A stretch of 64,000 nucleotides of DNA from Thamnaconus septentrionalis (Eukaryota > Chordata > Actinopteri > Tetraodontiformes > Monacanthidae). The DNA is taken from assembly GCA_009823395.1 (NCBI GenBank), contig CM020513.1:4422501-4486500 (forward strand). Direction: 5' to 3'. Shown piece after piece: positions 23,479 to 35,135 of this stretch (its first letter is position 1; each line of letters opens with the position of its first letter). The position numbers and the translations under genes were made by a program. Below the pieces are notes generated by a model. It was given only the letters and a program-made list of their open reading frames with translations, ran no database searches and had not been told where the DNA came from.

Positions 23479-23712
23479 GTGAGCTGCGGCCTGCCCGTCT
23501 GGCTGCCGGAGCGCAGCGAGCAGAAGCGGCTGTGCTGGATGCGGGACTGCGTCCCCTGGTCCAAACTGGCCCTGCACAGCAAGAGGAAGCAGGGCCAGGG
23601 CGGCGCCGTGCAGGGCCGCAGGGGGCCGAAGGCCCCCGCCGCTGCAGCCACTCTGCCGCCTCTTTGCCCCGACACCCTGCTGCACTTCACCGGCTGGTCG
23701 TCACTGAGCGAG
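23479..23712 (+). CDS. lrriq1: lrriq1 conserved linker exon before the LRRs
   Basis: Encodes SCGLPVWLPERSEQKRLCWM, RDCVPWSKLALHSKRKQ and, at the end, CPDTLLHFTGWSSLSE, corresponding to the human segment with IEERRLAWIKSFKPWLEIFK and PWDTLQQ. The donor GTGAGC (23713) leaves phase 0. The start is uncertain: the frame differs by one from the giant exon, and no acceptor between 23390 and 23479 restores it when GTGAGT at 23390 is used as donor. Either a different splice pair (for example donor 23250 with acceptor 23464) or an indel explains this. Confidence 0.75.
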
Positions 23713-23800
23713 GTGAGCACACTCAACATGCACTCACACAGAGTGGCCACCAGGGGGCGAAGCTGGCCAACAAAGCCAGAGTTGGGTCTGAGACATCTGT

Positions 23801-23910
<110 letters not shown>

Positions 23911-24016
23911 AATAAAACACAAAAACAACAGGAGAAAGCAACAGAAAGTTGCAACAGTCCATGGTAGTAAAAGTATGAAAGAAAACAGATATCAAGTGAA
24001 AAAGTGAGTTCCCCTG

Positions 24017-24565
24017 CAGTGTTGTTGGGATTACTCCATAAAAGTTGTCCAACTACTGATTACTACATTAAAAAGTAATCTAATTACTGCTTCAATTACT
24101 TTGTTTCATAAGTAATCAATTACGAATGACTATAGTTAAAAAAAGATAAAGTAACAGTTGAGAACGTCTTGTTTGCTGCACATAACGTACAACGAACCAC
24201 AATATTCTTTCATTTAGACGAGATGAACTCAAAATTATGTATTTCCAGCTACAAACGCTTTTGCTGTTTTGTCTTTTGGCGCCGCCATGTTTGTTTTGGT
24301 GCGTCGCCGCATATCAATGACGTTGCATGCACAACTGCATCATCAATTGGCACATCATTGTTTTAGGTTGTTTTTCTAAATTTCAGACATTTTTGAAGAT
24401 AATGAGACATTTTTAACTTGCACAAAATTTCAGAAAAGTAATTGAATTGTTACTTGATAAAGTAATTGTGATATAATTGCCAGTTTTGCCACGTAACATT
24501 ACTAACGTAACATTAGTTTAATTACTGTAGTGGATTACTTAGTAATAGATTACTCGCCAACACTG
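24017..24565 (+). mobile_element. hAT-type MITE, copy A, with exact 8-bp target duplication
   Basis: The element begins CAGTGTTGTTGGGATTACTC and ends TACTCGCCAACACTG, so the termini are inverted CAGTGTTG. It is flanked on both sides by TTCCCCTG (24009-24016 and 24566-24573), an exact 8-bp duplication as expected for hAT transposons. It is 549 bp, has no transposase frame and is rich in TAATTACT-like words near both ends. A related copy in the opposite orientation is at 52627-53203. Confidence 0.92.
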
Positions 24566-24791
24566 TTCCCCTGACACACTGGATGGAGTGATGTCCAAAT
24601 CCAGCCTGTCTCTTTCACGTATCCATCTGGCAGCAAACCTATAAAAAAAGAAAAGCATGCTTAAGTTGAGATGGAAGCACAGCTTTTGCCCTCTCATGCA
24701 AATTGAAATTAAAATTGACGGAATTTTTAAAGTCCTGCAAAGCAAACATGAGGTGTGTGACGTCACGTGGACGTGCTTCCCTCTGCTCCAG

Positions 24792-24944
24792 ATGACCTCA
24801 GTGACCCTGGAGGACCTGCCCGGCTGCAGCCTGTCCACGCTGGCTCAGTGCGCTCAGCTCCGCTTTCTCAGCCTGCGGCGCTGCGGCCTCACAGCCCTGG
24901 AGAGCATCAACCAGCTGCAGCAGCTCGCCTACGTCGACGTGCAG
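24792..24944 (+). CDS. lrriq1: lrriq1 LRR exon 1
   Basis: Fifty-one codons, phase 0 at both ends: MTSVTLEDLPGCSLSTLAQC, AQLRFLSLRRCGLTALESIN, QLQQLAYVDVQ. Very close to the human segment VTFQDLPGC...LQFLSLRRCGLTSL. Acceptor CTCCAG (24791), donor GTGGAT (24945, weak but phase-consistent). Confidence 0.93.
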
Positions 24945-25155
24945 GTGGATGGTGAAGTCATGCAGTTCATGTAGACGTTAAATTGTTTTTTCTAAATGCA
25001 TTTTCATGGCCCAGTTTGTAACATTTAACAGGATTTCACAGATTCAAAAGGAGTAGAAAGTGCATATGTATGTTTTTTTGTTCCACTGAGTCACGAGGTA
25101 ACTCTTGTGTTTTTTCTTTTTAGAAATAATGTGCATCTCATTTGTCTCGTTCAAG

Positions 25156-25306
25156 GAAAACGAGATCTCTTTTGTCGACTGTGAGAACATGAAGAGCTTG
25201 CGAGTTCTCAAGCTGAGCCGCAACAAGCTGACGTGCATCCACGGACTGGCAGGGGCGGAGAATTTGGACGTTCTTGAGCTGTCTCACAACTCCATCACCC
25301 GCATTG
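25156..25306 (+). CDS. lrriq1: lrriq1 LRR exon 2
   Basis: ENEISFVDCENMKSLRVLKL, SRNKLTCIHGLAGAENLDVL, ELSHNSITRI. Two LRRs with the N-x-L/I signature. Acceptor CGTTCAAG (25155), donor GTGAGA (25307), leaving phase 1. In human a further LRR-coding segment follows, whereas here the next exon continues directly with the GLES repeat. Confidence 0.92.
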
Positions 25307-25740
25307 GTGAGATCAGAACCAACGCATGTAAACGTGTCACATTAGGTTTTTTTTTTGTTCTTTATATGTATATGTATGTATATGCTTTTTTGTTACTATT
25401 GGGATATCTAAGATTGCCTGAAAAAGGAAAAGCAAAAAAGGGGAAAAAAAGAGAAAAAAAGGGGAAAAAAGATTGCCTGAATTTCTGCGAGTCTTTATAT
25501 CTCCACCAGAGGGCAGCCACTCTCCACTTTCCAGCCCTGACTTTCCTCTGCATTAGAAGGGTTATTTTTATAGTTAGAAGTTCACACTGAAGCAAGAACA
25601 ATAAAAAAAAATGCATTGGTCATTGTAGAATTTGCACACATTAAAGGTCACCTTATCTGTTACATCAGTGATGTATATCTGTATCCTGACCTTTATGACC
25701 TTTAAACTGTATCTCAACCGCCCTCCGCCCCCACCTCCAG

Positions 25741-25934
25741 CTGGCCTGGAGTCGGCGAGGAAGCTGCAGCGGCTGGCGGTGGACCACAACGAGCTGATCA
25801 GCACCGGGGGGCTGCGGGACGTCTACACTCTGCTGCACCTGAGCTGCTCGCACAACCACCTGACCAGCGTGGAGGGGGTGGAGAGCAGCGCCCTGCTGGC
25901 CACGCTGGACCTGCGGGCCAACAGCCTGATGGAG
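25741..25934 (+). CDS. lrriq1: lrriq1 LRR exon 3
   Basis: Joined to the preceding G it reads AGLESARKLQRLAVDHNELI, STGGLRDVYTLLHLSCSHNH, LTSVEGVESSALLATLDLRA, NSLME. Matches human GLESCRGLQEIILDHNQLIN and CSHNHLTDVEGVE. Acceptor CCACCTCCAG (25740), donor GTGACG (25935), phase 0. Confidence 0.93.
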
Positions 25935-26151
25935 GTGACGACGGCACCCACTGCAGCCTTAGCGCAGCCAATAATGACCCGAGACGCGTTCATTCATTCA
26001 TTCATTCATGAGTTGTTACATCAGTAAATAGGAAACAGTGGGTGGGGGGGTAAAGGTTTGTTTTGCTCGTGCGGCAGCTCGACACCTCGCGCTGTAAACA
26101 CAGCAGGACTAGAACGACCGACGTTGATGGACGGGGTGATTAAGGCGCCGC

Positions 26152-26156
<5 letters not shown>

Positions 26157-26207
<51 letters not shown>
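26157..26207 (+). repeat. (CAG)17 tract, intronic
   Basis: Seventeen uninterrupted CAG units, ending 67 bases before the acceptor of the next lrriq1 exon and on its coding strand. Confidence 0.97.
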
Positions 26208-26208
<1 letters not shown>

Positions 26209-26274
26209 TCAGTCACGTGACCTCTCAGTGTTGACCCCTCACTCACAGCCCGGCCTTCCCTTCATTCCCTCCAG

Positions 26275-26402
26275 CCGCCCCGGCTGGACAACCAGGTCCT
26301 CCTCCGTGAGCTGCGGCTGGACGACAACAGCATCTCCTGCCTGGACGGCCTGGCCGCCTGCTGGCTCCCCCTGCTGGAGCATCTGTCCGTGGCCCAGAAC
26401 AG
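26275..26402 (+). CDS. lrriq1: lrriq1 LRR exon 4
   Basis: PPRLDNQVLLRELRLDDNSI, SCLDGLAACWLPLLEHLSVA, QN. Matches human LPSLENLVLLRELHLDDNSI. Acceptor CCTCCAG (26274), donor GTGATG (26403), phase 2. Confidence 0.93.
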
Positions 26403-26502
26403 GTGATGATGGTGCTGCCAGTGAAAGTGTTTTGTCACTGAAACATGACAGTTTCGGTGTGATATCCAATCCAAGGAATTCATTGAGCGACAAAAAAAAG
26501 AG

Positions 26503-26656
26503 CACAGTTAGCCCTCTGTTTGTAGCCCCCAGCTAAAATGCTGCTTTGTTGAGAGGACATAAGCAATGCAGACTGAGAGGGAGGATCCAACACCTTGCTG
26601 GGGGTGTGGTCACGAATCTGTACTGAGTTATCGGCGCCCTTTGTGACATCATAAAG
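26503..26656 (+). repeat. Dispersed palindromic-core repeat, copy 3
   Basis: TTAGCCCTCTGTTTGTAGCC (about 26508-26527) is followed 110 bases on by CCCTTTGTGACATCATAAAG (26637-26656). The order and spacing are as in copies 1 and 5. Confidence 0.65.
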
Positions 26657-26774
26657 TGAAGATTGAGCCCTACAAAATGAAAAAATTGACTTTTTAAAGA
26701 TTTCTTTGCATCTAAAGTGTCACGTGAATTGGTAATGATTGCAATCTGATGATCGTGTGGTCTGTATGTCCCAG

Positions 26775-26848
26775 AATCACCCAGCTGCCTCCCATGAGTG
26801 ATTTTGTGTCCCTGGCGAACCTGGACCTTCAGTTCAACTGCGTGTCAG
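26775..26848 (+). CDS. lrriq1: lrriq1 LRR exon 5
   Basis: Joined to AG of the preceding exon it reads RITQLPPMSDFVSLANLDLQ, FNCVS. Matches human LTKIVPLFHFVSLEKLDVSHNCLS. Acceptor GTCCCAG (26774), donor GTAACA (26849), phase 1. Confidence 0.9.
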
Positions 26849-26936
26849 GTAACAGTTTGTCTTGACTGAACTGTTTGTCATGCCTTTTTTTTTTTTCCTT
26901 CGTTGTTCATGTTTTCATTTTCTTGGCCCCCGACAG

Positions 26937-27030
26937 AGATCCAGAATGTGTGCGAGAGTCTGCAGGGCTGCCACCTTCTCCAGGAGGTTCACCTGATGGG
27001 GAACCCCCTCCAGCAGGACACCAACTGGAG
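26937..27030 (+). CDS. lrriq1: lrriq1 last LRR exon
   Basis: EIQNVCESLQGCHLLQEVHL, MGNPLQQDTNW. Matches human LHELSLTGNPLLQETNWR, the LRR cap. Acceptor CCCGACAG (26936), donor GTAGAG (27031), phase 2. Confidence 0.92.
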
Positions 27031-30000
27031 GTAGAGAGCCGATGGGTCTCCCGGGTGGAGATTCTAAAATGAGATTGTCCTACAAGGTTTCCGCCACTTT
27101 GTTCTGATAATTCTCTGCAGAGAATTTACAGTTTGCCGTCACTGCTGCCCGTCTTGTTGACAATGTTTACGATCGAGTGTTCTTAATTGATGAAATAATT
27201 GCTACAAGAGAAAATTCAATGACCTTACCTGTGTCAATTTGCCACCGCATGTCCCATGATGCTCGACTGCTGTCACTTTAGTGGCTGAGAGTTTTTGTTC
27301 TCAGTGTTTGATCATTAAGTTAGTTGTCTTTTCACTCAACAACCACTCTCTTCAGAGCTTAACATATACTAATGGTATACTGTATATTAGTACATCATTT
27401 TATGTTTTTTTTATTTATATTCAATACAAAAAATGTTCAGTTTATCGAAAAAGTGCTCATGTTTCTGGGGGAGGTTAAGACGTTTTGCTTTTGCGCTCAT
27501 GATATTCAGGGAAGTTTAAAAATTGCTTTTATATTTATGGTTTAAATGTTTGGTCTAACATTGTTTTGTTACCAGTTTTACACGCAAAACTGAGGTTTTA
27601 TTTGGTGATTTTGACTATAATGAGTTAAATTTAGCCATTCCAAAGCCGCCTTGCCTCAACTTTAGCTCACCTCCAGCGCCCAGACTGGCATTAACCCTCC
27701 GAGCTTCCACCCTCAAGCCCCCCTGGCCCTTTGATCCACAGCCAGCGATAACACTGGCTAAATTAAAGCATCAAGAGGAAGAGGTGTGGAGTTGCAACCC
27801 CCAAACATGCTAGCAGTGCCCGAATCCCGCAGAACCCGAGAAAGCGCAGCGCTAGGCTAATCTCCAGCGCTTTAGCGGCAGGAAGTCTTCACTGAGTGGA
27901 ACACAGACATGCAGCCGCTGGAGGAGCCGGCGGCTGATCGTTCAAGGATGAGCCAGGTGCTGAGCATCAGCAGTGGAAGGGGAGGAGTTCTTCTGAAACA
28001 GGGGAGCAGGGACGGTTGCGTGTGGTGCAGAGGAGAGTGTTGAGAAAAGCAGCACAACTCAATTAACTAAGAAGAATTTGTCTCCATAAACATCTCTGAG
28101 AGGAAGCCACTGACTCTTTGCGGGCCTGTTTCTTTTCCTACTTTCTTTATACTTCTTCTTCTTCTGTTTGTCCCCCTTACGAGTGCGTCTTAGTGGCGTC
28201 CATCCCCGAATTGAATTACTCTCCCCACCTCAATGAGCTCATGCAGCCATCAAAAGGTCGCTTTTTTGCGCTGCTCTTACAGACGAGGGGCGGTGGGGGT
28301 TGAGGGGCGGTGGGGTTGGGGGAGGGGTTCAGACAGCGACAGCCCCGAAGGCCTGGAATCCAATCCCGCACTGTGTGGGAGAGACGGAGCGGGCCACATC
28401 AAAACCGCATCCCTCTGACAGTCCACAGATCCCGTCGGCTGCGGTTGTGTTCCTGTCTCGGGGTGGCAGCGGGCCGGTTCCACTCAGGGCCGTGCGTGCC
28501 GTTATGCTAGGCTGCAGCTAGCCGCATTTGCGCGGTGCTAGCTCCACGTCGCGAAAGGGCCCGATGGGGGAACAGCTACACTCTATGAGCTGCACCAGTT
28601 GTAGTCTTGCCTTTTAGTAATAATAACTTGTTATTCATTCACACCACAGTCACACTGGTGGTGGTAAGCTACATGTAGCCACGGCTGCCCTGGGGCAAAC
28701 TGACGGAAGCCTGGCGGCCAATCTGCGCCAAACGGCCCCTTCGACCACCACCCAACATCCAACATCCACTCACATTCATAGGAGGCGATGTGGGTTAAGT
28801 GTCTTGCCAAGGACACAACGACAGACTGGGATGGAGCGGGATTTGAACTGCCAACCTTTTTCCGTCATTGGACAACCCGCTGTACCTCTTGAGCAACAGT
28901 CGCCCCTACAGACGTTTGTTTGGACGGAATTGTTGTGTGAAGAGAGAAAAAAATAAAATCCAGTGGATTTACCCTTTAAAGCATTTGGCCACTGAAATTC
29001 AGAAACATACAATTAAAACAATTTCAAAAAAACAATGTATTTCTTTTCTTTTGCTGGATTCTCTCTCTCGCTGGACCCGACCCTGGTGTGCTGCCTTGGT
29101 GCGTCTCTACCAACTTTATTCTGAGCGGCTCTATGTTTAAAAGAAGAGACGTCTGCCTTCTATCAAGTGTAATTCAATCGGATGGCACACTGCTTGTGGT
29201 GGAAACGCCGAGCCAAGAAGAAGAAAAAAAAAATCAATTCAAAGAAGTTGACGGCGACGTCTCTTTCCAGAACAGCGTGAGCCCCCTTCCCCCCCACCCG
29301 GTTTCGGGAGAGAATCTGCAGGCCCCCTGTTGGAGGGCCGTCCCTCCGCCGGTCGAGGCTCCTCCCCTTTGCCTCAGCTGAGGATCTCGACGCCTCTTAT
29401 AGACGCCCAGATCCGCGTCGGCAGCCGCGCAATGATTTAAACTCGATTAAAAAAACTGCATCCAAGCGCTGACAGCCGAGGCTACGGCGGCGGCGACGAC
29501 TCATCTGGTTGCGTTTTCTGCAAACTTGTGTTTCACATCGCTTCTTTGGCAGCGGCTCCACCCTGCCTAGCGCCATCTAGCTCCATCATAGTGGATAGAT
29601 GGCAGGCATCCTCCAAATACGGGCGACTCGAAACTCAGAACAACTGGGTTTGATCGGGAGTCTGGATTTGAACACTCCCTTGAATTTCTCCCCCCGACCC
29701 CCCCAACTACTGAACTACTGACCGTGAAGCAGGTTGAGAAATATTAATAATGATGCAGTAAAGTAAAAGTTGCACCCTCTGTTAATCTAAAGCACACAGA
29801 TTCTTAATTATCCTCTATTTCTGTGACGGTTTGAGAGGATGTTTGTGATGCTCGGCATCCAAGTTTTTTCCGCCCTCCTGCTGAAACCCACTTTGAAGGC
29901 TTGCATGTTTTTTTCTTTCTCTCCTACTCTTTCCCAAACTTATTTTTTATTTGCTGCTCCCCAGCGTCCGGTTGGGTTTCAGGCTGCACATTTTCCAACT

Positions 30001-30750
30001 GAACACGCAGCACATTTGGCCTTGGCTGGCGGACGCCGCCGCTCTGTTTCCCTGGCAGATAGTTGGGATTCCTCGGCTTCGTGCATCCTTCGCCTCAGGC
30101 AGCGCGGAGAAACTTCAGCCGACTCGCAGCCAGTCGGGGTTCCCCGGCACTGCACCAGTGACGCCGCTAAACACATGACCCCCCCCCCCGAAAAATTCCA
30201 TTAACCTACCAACAAATGAATTTAGGATGAAGTTAACTTTTTTTTCTGTGAAGGGAGACCACAGCGCTGTTTTCTCTGAATTGTTTCTACCTTCAAAGGT
30301 TCATTTATATTTATTTTTTTTAAAGGAAAGCAGAATGTTGGTTTGTCAAGTGATATTTATATTATATATGTATATTTTCATTTGCTTCTGCACAGATACA
30401 TACACCGCCAACACAATCCCTAATACATCTGAGAAGCAACAAACTAAATATAGAACAAAAAACAGAAATTGCTCAAGAGTACCAGGAAGCTGCAACATGT
30501 GCAGACCTGCAGTCTTTGTGTCACTGTGAAATGTTTTGCTACAGTTTAGTGCCAATTCCCACACATCTCACATTCTCCTGTTATTCTTATTCATAACATT
30601 TTTTTGCACTCAGCCTAAAAATGGGCATGTAATTAATATCAATACCAGAAATGATATTCAAGAATTGGCAAAATATAACAACTGCTGTCTTGGTAGATGT
30701 TCTACAATGTACCACTAATCAGGTTATTCTGGTGCTGCTCCTCCCATCAG
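27031..30750 (+). other. lrriq1: lrriq1 intron of 3.7 kb
   Basis: No exon was found. It holds a tRNA-type SINE (28617-28906), GC-rich patches (27850-28050 and 28300-28560) and a low-repeat block around 29400-29600. A poly-C run lies at 30179-30189. Confidence 0.6.
28617..28906 (-). mobile_element. tRNA-derived SINE (minus orientation)
   Basis: Read on the minus strand it begins GGGGCGACTGTTGCTCAAGA with an A-box-like TTGCTCAAGAGG. About 40 bases on it has a B-box-like GTTCAAATCCCG, the internal Pol III promoter of a tRNA-derived SINE. It continues through TTGTGTCCTTGGCAAGACAC and ends with AATGAATAACAAGTTATTAT near 28617. The string is common in teleosts. The exact target duplication was not resolved. 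Confidence 0.8.
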
Positions 30751-30930
30751 GTCCAGGCTACAGGGAGCAGCGCCCAACCTGAGGACCATCGACGATCAGA
30801 ACGCACGCTCCTCTCCGTCGCCCCCTGCCGGTCGCCAGTTCAGCGTGGCCCCCGGCAGCTTCGCGGCCCTCTGCCAGGCTCAGCTTCATCAGACTCGCCA
30901 GCTGCAGCAGCGGCACAGCAGGAGGCTCAG
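30751..30930 (+). CDS. lrriq1: lrriq1 post-LRR exon
   Basis: After AG from the LRR cap: RSRLQGAAPNLRTIDDQNAR, SSPSPPAGRQFSVAPGSFAA, LCQAQLHQTRQLQQRHSRRL. Matches the human segment ending ...ALCQSQIREFNLLIENY. Acceptor CCCATCAG (30750), donor GTAGGA (30931), phase 2. Confidence 0.88.
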
Positions 30931-31959
30931 GTAGGAGGCGGCGACTCGAGGTTCCACACGCTGAACTGTTGATAAGTGGACGGAGAAACAGTTCATCTGA
31001 GAACTACAAAATATTTTTCTGATTAGTTTTGATAATGACCTTTTCATTGATCTTTACACGCGTCACCCGCTGTCATTCCTTTTTTTTTTTCAAAGAGGAT
31101 AATTCTACATGTCAATTTGACTGGCATTCTCAACCAGAAAGAAATATTGATTTATTTTGTGCTTTCACTTTAGCGTCAAAACCATTTAATAGTCACAACC
31201 TGAAAACATTTTAAAAATTTCTGATAGTTCCTCCAAAGATTTAATGCCAAAAATAAATCCAGACTTCACTGAATATTTGTTAGATGGGCAATAAATATAG
31301 TTAAAAGAAATAATTAAAACATTAAAAAACAAGTTATGGTAATAACATTATTTGTATTGTACTTTTTGCACGAGGAATACTGTTCAAAATATGCCACAAT
31401 ATGGTCATTACATTGTCATTACTACAACTGAAAAGCAGGTTAAAGATCCATTAAGATTAAGAGCCATAAAATTAGGAAACAAAAGAGTAATAAGATGAAA
31501 TGACGAGCGAAAAAGGAGGTTTTATGAGTAAAAAGCTCGTTCTAAAATTTATTTTGTTCGATTCCACATAAGTGGGAAATTGGAACGTAGAAGCAAAGCA
31601 AATGGCAAACAGGTTTGCAGCATCAAAGTGCTGTTTTTTCCCCCTGTGTGTTTCCTCTGTTGCCTCTGTCTTGGGACGGGCTTGCAGCGGCCAGGAATGC
31701 CGGCCGTCCTGGTGTTATGTCTGATACGTGGGGCGCAGCGAGCCTAAAGACAACGTCCCGACTATTTTCACAAGTCCTTGGATGTCGGCGGGCGGCGGCG
31801 GCGGCGGCACTCCGACGCTGCTGCACTCGCCGGACCACCAGCACTCGGAGCACCGGTCAACTCTCTGCTTATCTTGGTGACCCCGTCCAAATTACGCTGC
31901 ACAAGAGATGAAACGTGGCCGCCGCTCCCTGCCCGGGTCACGGCGGGGACTCCGGTGGC

Positions 31960-31984
31960 TCGGGGGGGTCGGGGGGGGGGGGTC
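31960..31984 (+). repeat. G-run region, possible G-quadruplex
   Basis: Two G tracts of seven and eleven bases lie close together within GC-rich intron sequence. Confidence 0.6.
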
Positions 31985-32668
31985 TGCGGTGGCGACCATT
32001 CCCCCTCCGACCCCCACCCGGCATCACCTCGCTCTCCCTGGGTGCCCTCCAGCCCTCTGGCCCCTGGACAATGAGCCATTCTGGGGTCTTTGGAGGGCCC
32101 AGTGCAGCCATTTAACCCCTGGCCTGACCTCCTGTCTGAGGGGGGAGAGTGGGGGAGGGTCGTAGGGGGGTTCAGGGGAGGTGGGAGGAGCGGCACACGT
32201 CTGCTGACTGTATGGTGGCAGCCTGAGGAATGGCTTGGTAACCTTTACCTCCGTGATGGAGAATGAATATCTTTGATTTTGATTTAACTACTGGAAATCG
32301 TTTTTTCTATTCGGTTATGCATTTTTTTTTTTTTAATCTTTCAGATGTCAACTCTGATCATCCTGCCAATCACTGGTAGAAAGCAGATTTGATAATGAAA
32401 GAACTGCCTTATTGGTGCTTCGAAACCAAAGGCAAAACTGAATGCGGCCTATGAGAAGATAAAGCAGATAAACAGGAAGTGACTGTGAATCTAGCTAATG
32501 CTAGATGAGCTAGTGTAAATGCTGCAGGAGCAAAATATCAGAAATCTGCTTTTCAGCATCATTTGTTCGCTTGATCCGAATTTAGCCGCCTGCTAAACAC
32601 TAGAGGTTTGGTAACTGTAAAAAAAAAAAAGAAAAACGATGTTTGGAAGGGGCTGGGTGATATCAGTT

Positions 32669-32688
32669 CCCTTTGTGACATCACAGAG
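32669..32688 (+). repeat. Dispersed palindromic-core repeat, copy 4
   Basis: CCCTTTGTGACATCACAGAG, with the same core as the other copies. The flanking similarity here is weak. Confidence 0.5.
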
Positions 32689-33991
32689 GACTGACATCCA
32701 GAATTGCTGGTCCTAGCAAGACACGAGGAGACAAGAGGAGGAAGTCTTTCATTTCTTCTGGTTCACTGACGGGACGTATTATTGCAGGAAAAACACTTCC
32801 AAAGTGAAGTTTGCATAATAAGGGAGCTTTGAAAAGAGATCAAAGCACCGGAGGCTTCTTCAACATGTTTTCTGTTTTAGTGGCTTTGGCAAGACTTTTA
32901 ACACCACAGCGCTCAACCCCTCGCTTTAGGAGGCCTTGAGGCCAGCGCCGTCAAATCTGATTGGTGCACTTTTTAGTGTAATTGTGCGTCAGTACCACCG
33001 GCCACCTTCCAGGTTAATGGATACATGAGGTAAAGTTAAATATTTTAGGGAACAATTACTTGCATTATCAGCACTAAGATTTTAAAAAAAAAAAAAAAAG
33101 CTAAACTAAAGATCTCTGCCTTCCCTCAGATATAATGGAAGCAGACTGAACCCCACTTGTGGTGAGCAAAGCATCAATAAAAGAGTTTAAAAGAGTCTAT
33201 AAAGTCACCCGCAGTGCAGTGTTTGCGTAATCTCGTCCAGATCTCTCCAGATGATAGTCAGAGCTTGCGGCGAGGACGCGGCAACCTCCTCTCCTTCTGT
33301 GCGCGATGAGAGCGGCGCCCGGGAAACATTTGGCAGCAGGCTGCTAACACCCGGCACGCGTCTCTTTGAGTTACTGCTTTCAGCGCTGTGTCGGCGCGAG
33401 GCTGGCGACCCTGCGGTGAACCAGCAGGTACAGGGGCGAGGGGTCGCGGGGGTCGGCGTCCCCCTCGGACCCCGTCCTGCTGTGGCGAAGAGCCCGGTCT
33501 TTGTGGGGAGGAGAGCCGCTCTACCTGAGGCTACAGCCGCCGCCGCCGCCCGGAGAGTCTGACACCGCTAATAGATTCATTAAGTCGCCTTTGCTGCGGC
33601 TTTGTAGTCACTTTATCCCTCCATGAAAGACGCATTATACGGGATCGGTGCCGCAAAGAGCGACGTGAACACACACACAGTCATTCACCTTGGGTGAACT
33701 TAATCTCTACTTTGTTGTTTCTATTGTGTGAATTTTAAATTTTAAATTTATTTTAGACAATACAGTGTTTTTCCTCCTTTTCATTTATATTTTTGCTTCG
33801 GTTTGTTTTTTCTTTATTTTTTCTTCCTTTTCACAGCTGATTGCAAATCTATGTAGAAACGTAGCTACCATTCAATGTGTCTGATGGTTTATTGAAATCA
33901 CAGGCGCCAGATGGTGGGATGCAGCTAATCTCCAATTTTCACAAATCTCCTTTGCGTTATTTATCGTCTCGCGTTGTGTGTGTTCTGGCAG

Positions 33992-34405
33992 TGATGCCTT
34001 AACTTCCATGGACGTCGTGAAGACCTGCTGCCAAAACTTCTCCGAGGCTCTGCAGCTGGCCACGGACCAGAGATACGCCCATGAGTACGGCGACACGGCC
34101 GTGGCCCAGGAGCTCGAGACTCGGGGAGAGAACGAGCTCGGCCCGGCAGTTGTAAAACTCTTCGACTGCCAGGAGGTGCTTGCAGGGAGGGCTGCACCTC
34201 GCGCTCGCAGCAGGAACGACGTCCGAGGCAGCTGCCGGGCGTCTGAGCCGAGGGCCGCCATCGCCGAGGAAGAGAAGGAGAGCCGCAGTCAGGACGCTCC
34301 TGGTGGAACCGACTTTGGCGACTCTCTGGTCTCAGCCAAGAAGAGGAAAAGTTCGTCCTCTGCTCTCAGAAGGACACCTGTGATCGACTATGAAGACCTC
34401 CAAAG
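33992..34405 (+). CDS. lrriq1: lrriq1 exon with LATDQRYAHEYGD motif
   Basis: After AG: SDALTSMDVVKTCCQNFSEA, LQLATDQRYAHEYGDTAVAQ, followed by a variable low-conservation part ending KRKSSSSALRRTPVIDYEDL Q. The first half matches human LDTAENLCHYFKKLMILSTEYRNAHERGD. 414 bases, acceptor TTCTGGCAG (33991), donor GTAAGT (34406), phase 2. Confidence 0.88.
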
Positions 34406-35135
34406 GTAAGTCACCGGACGTCATGTCTACACAGATTGGACTGTTTCCTCAAATCCCCCTGGACCATCTGGGAAAGAGGCTGTTCACACTGGGACAAAAA
34501 TCCATTCAACATTCAAACATGATGGTGAATGAATGATAATTTACGCTGTTGTAAAATCAATTGCCAAAATGTGCTATCTAGCGCCACCTAGACATACTAA
34601 AATGGCCATGGCAACGGTATTAACGCTAAATCATGTTGTTTTTTCACGACCATCTGCACAGACCAGACAGTCGCATGTGGTTTTAATGTTTTTCTTCGGG
34701 CACAATCGTGGGAGTGCATGCGGTTTATTTGTAAACAGTGTCACAGACACATAAACAGACACACAAATCAACAGACATGATTTTCTTTTCCTGTTACATG
34801 GTTAGTAAGCGCCAGTAGAGGGCGTAGAGAGCGAGGTGCCGGCCATCCCTTCTTGCAAGGCATCCTGGGTAATGTCGTACAACCCTTTGTTTGACGCGTG
34901 GCCCCTAGAGAATCCAGAGAGTCGGGGGCTGTTTCCTCCAAACGCTTGACCAATGGGAACCATGCAGGGGAGGGGCCAAGTGTTGACGTCTGCTCTTCCT
35001 CTCATGAGCCAGCGTCCAGTTCTGATTGTAGCTGCCGATGTTTACGTTGTTTAGCAGCTTCCTGTTTTTTGAATTGACGGCTGCAGGTCCCGCCTCTTTG
35101 TCCCCGAGAGGCCGCTGATTGGTCCGGCCACACAG

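Larger units (their letters stand above)
30931..33991 (+). other. lrriq1: lrriq1 intron of 3.1 kb
   Basis: No exon found. An AT-rich half (30950-31600) is followed by a strongly GC-rich block (31660-32170) with (CGG)-like units at 31788-31806 and a G run near 31962-31984. A dispersed-repeat core lies at 32669-32688, and another GC-rich block with CpGs at 33240-33560. Confidence 0.6.

Noticed and set aside
28840..28906. tRNA gene
   Set aside because: The A- and B-box words belong to a SINE. There is no cloverleaf of a functional tRNA.
31660..32200. GC-rich frames in a 98-142 codon range
   Set aside because: GC-rich DNA keeps all frames open by chance. No motif or splice support.
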